Origin: DASPKW01 sp038244055
GTDB lineage: Bacteria > Planctomycetota > Phycisphaerae > Tepidisphaerales > Tepidisphaeraceae
Reading direction: 5' to 3'
Assembly (NCBI GenBank): GCA_038244055.1
Contig: JBBRTW010000378.1
Location: forward strand, 1 to 7,375
Length of the DNA stretch: 7,375 bases
Part shown: piece by piece, positions 5,594 through 7,375 of the stretch
How the letters are laid out: every line of letters begins with the position of its first letter
Position numbering within the stretch: the first letter of the stretch is position 1
The notes under the pieces: generated by a model
What the model saw: only the letters and a program-made list of their open reading frames with translations
What the model was told of the DNA's origin: nothing
Database searches by the model: none
Position numbers and translations under genes: made by a program

Positions 5594-7375
5594 ATGACCT
5601 TCCTCTTCCTCTCCGCACTCCTCGCCCTCCCGATCGCGCTATTGCCGGTCGTGCTTCACCTGCTCTTTCGTCGTAAATCGCCGATCGTGCTCTTCTCAAC
5701 GCTCCGGTTCATCAAATCTTCCATCCAGCACACCGCCGCCCGCCGGAAGATTCAGAGATGGCTCCTTCTGACCTGCCGGGTGCTCCTGCTGCTCCTGCTC
5801 ATCTTCGCCATCGCCCAGCCGGCCAAGGAAGTTGCCTCGGCATGGCTGACAGGCGGGCAATCGACCGTGGCCGTGATCGTCGTCGATACCAGCTACTCCA
5901 TGCTCCTCCAACAGGATCAATCCGGCGGCACCACCACGCTCCTCGACAAGGCCGATGGGATCATCCAGGAACTCCTGCGCGATCAGCTCAAGGATGCCCG
6001 GGTCGCCATCCTCCGCTCGCTCCCACCGCCCGATGGCAGGGGGGATGCGTTTCTCTCGGTTGGTGCGATTCAAAAGGACTGGACCGGCCTGAAACCCCAG
6101 CCCAATCCCCTCCCGCTGGCGCGCCGGATCGATAAGGCCGTCGATATGCTCGCCGGCGACCCCGCCCAGCAGAAGTGGCTCTTCATCATCACCGACGTTC
6201 AGGCCAAGGAGTTTTCGCAGCCCCTGCAGGTCCCCCCCGAGGTCAAGGCCGTTCTCCTCGACCTGCATCCCGAAGAGCCGCGCTCGGCCGGCATTACTTC
6301 CGTGGTGATGGACCCCGAAGACCCCATTCCCGGCATCGGCTCCGAAGCGGTCGTCGAGATCGCCGGCCGGTCGGGAGATTCCCGCGCCGTCACCGTCGCC
6401 GTCTCCAAAATCGATGCCCCCGATGCCCCGCTGCAGACCAAGGCCCCGATCATGGCCAACTTCGATGCGGGCGGGCGCTCGCAGATCCGCTTCCCCATGC
6501 ACCTGCCGGTGGAGCGCTTCATGCTCATCAAGGCCGCCCTGCAAGCGCCCGATGCCCTCCCCTGGGATAATGAGCGCACTCAACTGGTCGAAATCCCTCC
6601 CCGCCAGCCGGTGACGCTATTGGAGCAATCCCCGCAGCTTCCGGCCAACAAGTTCCTTCGCCTGGCGCTCGATCCCTCCGATGGCTCGCGGGCGGAGTGG
6701 CCTCTGGTTATCTCCCGGGGCGCGAATCTCACCGGCCGGGAATCCGTCGCCGCGCTCAACCTCACCCAATGGCCAGATAGCCCCTACGCCGCCCGCCTGC
6801 GCGATTTCGTCAGGGGCGGGGGCACGCTCATCCTCTGCCTCCAGCCCGGCCTGGAAGATTCCTTCAAGGCGCTTGCCCCCGAAGTCAAAAGCGTTCTCCA
6901 GGAAATCCTCCCGGCCATTCCAACCTTGCCCCCCATCAACATCGGCGCTTATCGCGCGGCCCATGTCTCGCTCGATGATCCGCTCATGAGAGGTCTGACG
7001 GATAAGAAGTTCGCGATCGATGGCATCATCGTCCGCCGATTCGTGCCCCTGCTGTCGCCCGAAGGCAAGGACGTCACCAGTCTCCTCAACATCGCTCCCA
7101 TCAACCCCGGCCGATCTTCCCGCGCCTATCCCTTCCTCCTCCGCCGGAAGATGGGCTCCGGATCGGTGTACGCCTTCACGACGCTCCCCGATCCGCGCTA
7201 TACCAATCTCCCCACCCACCCGCTCTTCCTGCCGCTCGCGGTCCGCATGTCTCTCCGCGCGGCCGGGCAGAGGGATGTGCAGAATGTCGAGCTCGGCCAG
7301 CCCCTGGTCCTGGCCGGCCCGCAATTCGCCGGACTGACCGGGCTGGTCATCGAATCCCCCGATCGCGCCACCTAC
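5594..7375 (+). CDS. BatA/VWA-domain membrane protein, N-terminal 594 codons (3' end outside window)
   Basis: The frame opens with ATG at 5594 and has no stop before the right edge. The N-terminus is a BatA-type double-membrane domain: hydrophobic segment at about 3-24, the basic LFRRKSP loop, conserved STLRFIKSS, and a second membrane helix at about 57-75 ending in AIAQP. A von Willebrand factor A fold follows, with the metal site DTSYS (D98, S100, S102) and a second conserved aspartate in LFIITDVQ (about 196-203). The rest, including LPWDNERTQLVEIP (about 321-334) and RDFVRGGGTLILCL (about 402-415), matches the long planctomycete BatA-like proteins with a class I glutamine-amidotransferase-like fold. 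Such genes usually sit with moxR ATPase and DUF58 genes; none is visible here. The membrane-anchored VWA domain probably assembles or tests a protein complex in the envelope. The ribosome site is weak (AAGAA), and a repeat array fills the upstream region. Confidence 0.93.
   Translation, partial: MTFLFLSALLALPIALLPVVLHLLFRRKSPIVLFSTLRFIKSSIQHTAARRKIQRWLLLTCRVLLLLLLIFAIAQPAKEVASAWLTGGQSTVAVIVVDTSYSMLLQQDQSGGTTTLLDKADGIIQELLRDQLKDARVAILRSLPPPDGRGDAFLSVGAIQKDWTGLKPQPNPLPLARRIDKAVDMLAGDPAQQKWLFIITDVQAKEFSQPLQVPPEVKAVLLDLHPEEPRSAGITSVVMDPEDPIPGIGSEAVVEIAGRSGDSRAVTVAVSKIDAPDAPLQTKAPIMANFDAGGRSQIRFPMHLPVERFMLIKAALQAPDALPWDNERTQLVEIPPRQPVTLLEQSPQLPANKFLRLALDPSDGSRAEWPLVISRGANLTGRESVAALNLTQWPDSPYAARLRDFVRGGGTLILCLQPGLEDSFKALAPEVKSVLQEILPAIPTLPPINIGAYRAAHVSLDDPLMRGLTDKKFAIDGIIVRRFVPLLSPEGKDVTSLLNIAPINPGRSSRAYPFLLRRKMGSGSVYAFTTLPDPRYTNLPTHPLFLPLAVRMSLRAAGQRDVQNVELGQPLVLAGPQFAGLTGLVIESPDRATY

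Noticed and set aside
5696..6583. 295-residue and 235-residue minus-strand ORFs opposite the BatA-type gene
   Set aside because: They are Gly/Glu/Arg/Asp-rich antisense shadows; the plus frame has membrane helices and a VWA metal site and is open for its full length.

Overview
The window looks like chromosomal DNA of a planctomycete, probably from the Phycisphaerae side of the phylum. The reasons are indirect: one protein has the N-terminal LEERxxxSA-type tag typical of planctomycete secreted proteins, there is a stand-alone Hanks-type kinase and a large BatA/VWA membrane protein, Shine-Dalgarno sites are mostly weak, and the DNA is GC-rich. No rRNA or other taxonomic marker is present, so this placement is inference.

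Five protein genes are supported. On the minus strand, read from right to left, are a Ser/Thr protein kinase (4347-5201), a SprT-like zinc metalloprotease (2991-4277), a secreted SBBP-repeat beta-propeller protein (1892-2827) and the N-terminal 519 codons of valyl-tRNA synthetase (1-1558, running off the left edge). On the plus strand, diverging from the kinase, a BatA/VWA-domain membrane protein starts at 5594 and runs off the right edge. Kinase and protease are 69 bp apart, in the same direction, and may be co-transcribed. The other genes show no obvious functional link.

The striking content is repetitive DNA. At least seven short-repeat families with unrelated sequences (AGTGCTG, CGTTGTC/GACAACG, CTTCTCG, CCTGAAC, ATTGCGG, TTCATCC, TCCATTG/CAATGGA) all have the same seven-base period. 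They fill almost every intergenic gap, supply the last codons and stop of the protease gene, reach to 12 bases from the BatA start codon, and sit inside valS, where about 176 bp of five families is read through in frame as roughly 59 extra residues. A second, different element also lies in frame in valS: a 102-bp (34-codon) imperfect palindrome with REP-like arms at 14-115. A third type, a CACGAA-rich inverted repeat, lies at 1716-1857.

The best candidate for something undescribed is this seven-base repeat system and its tolerated insertion into an essential housekeeping gene, comparable in concept to the STRR heptamers of cyanobacteria and the Rickettsia palindromic elements. No CRISPR array, tRNA, rRNA or transposase gene was seen.
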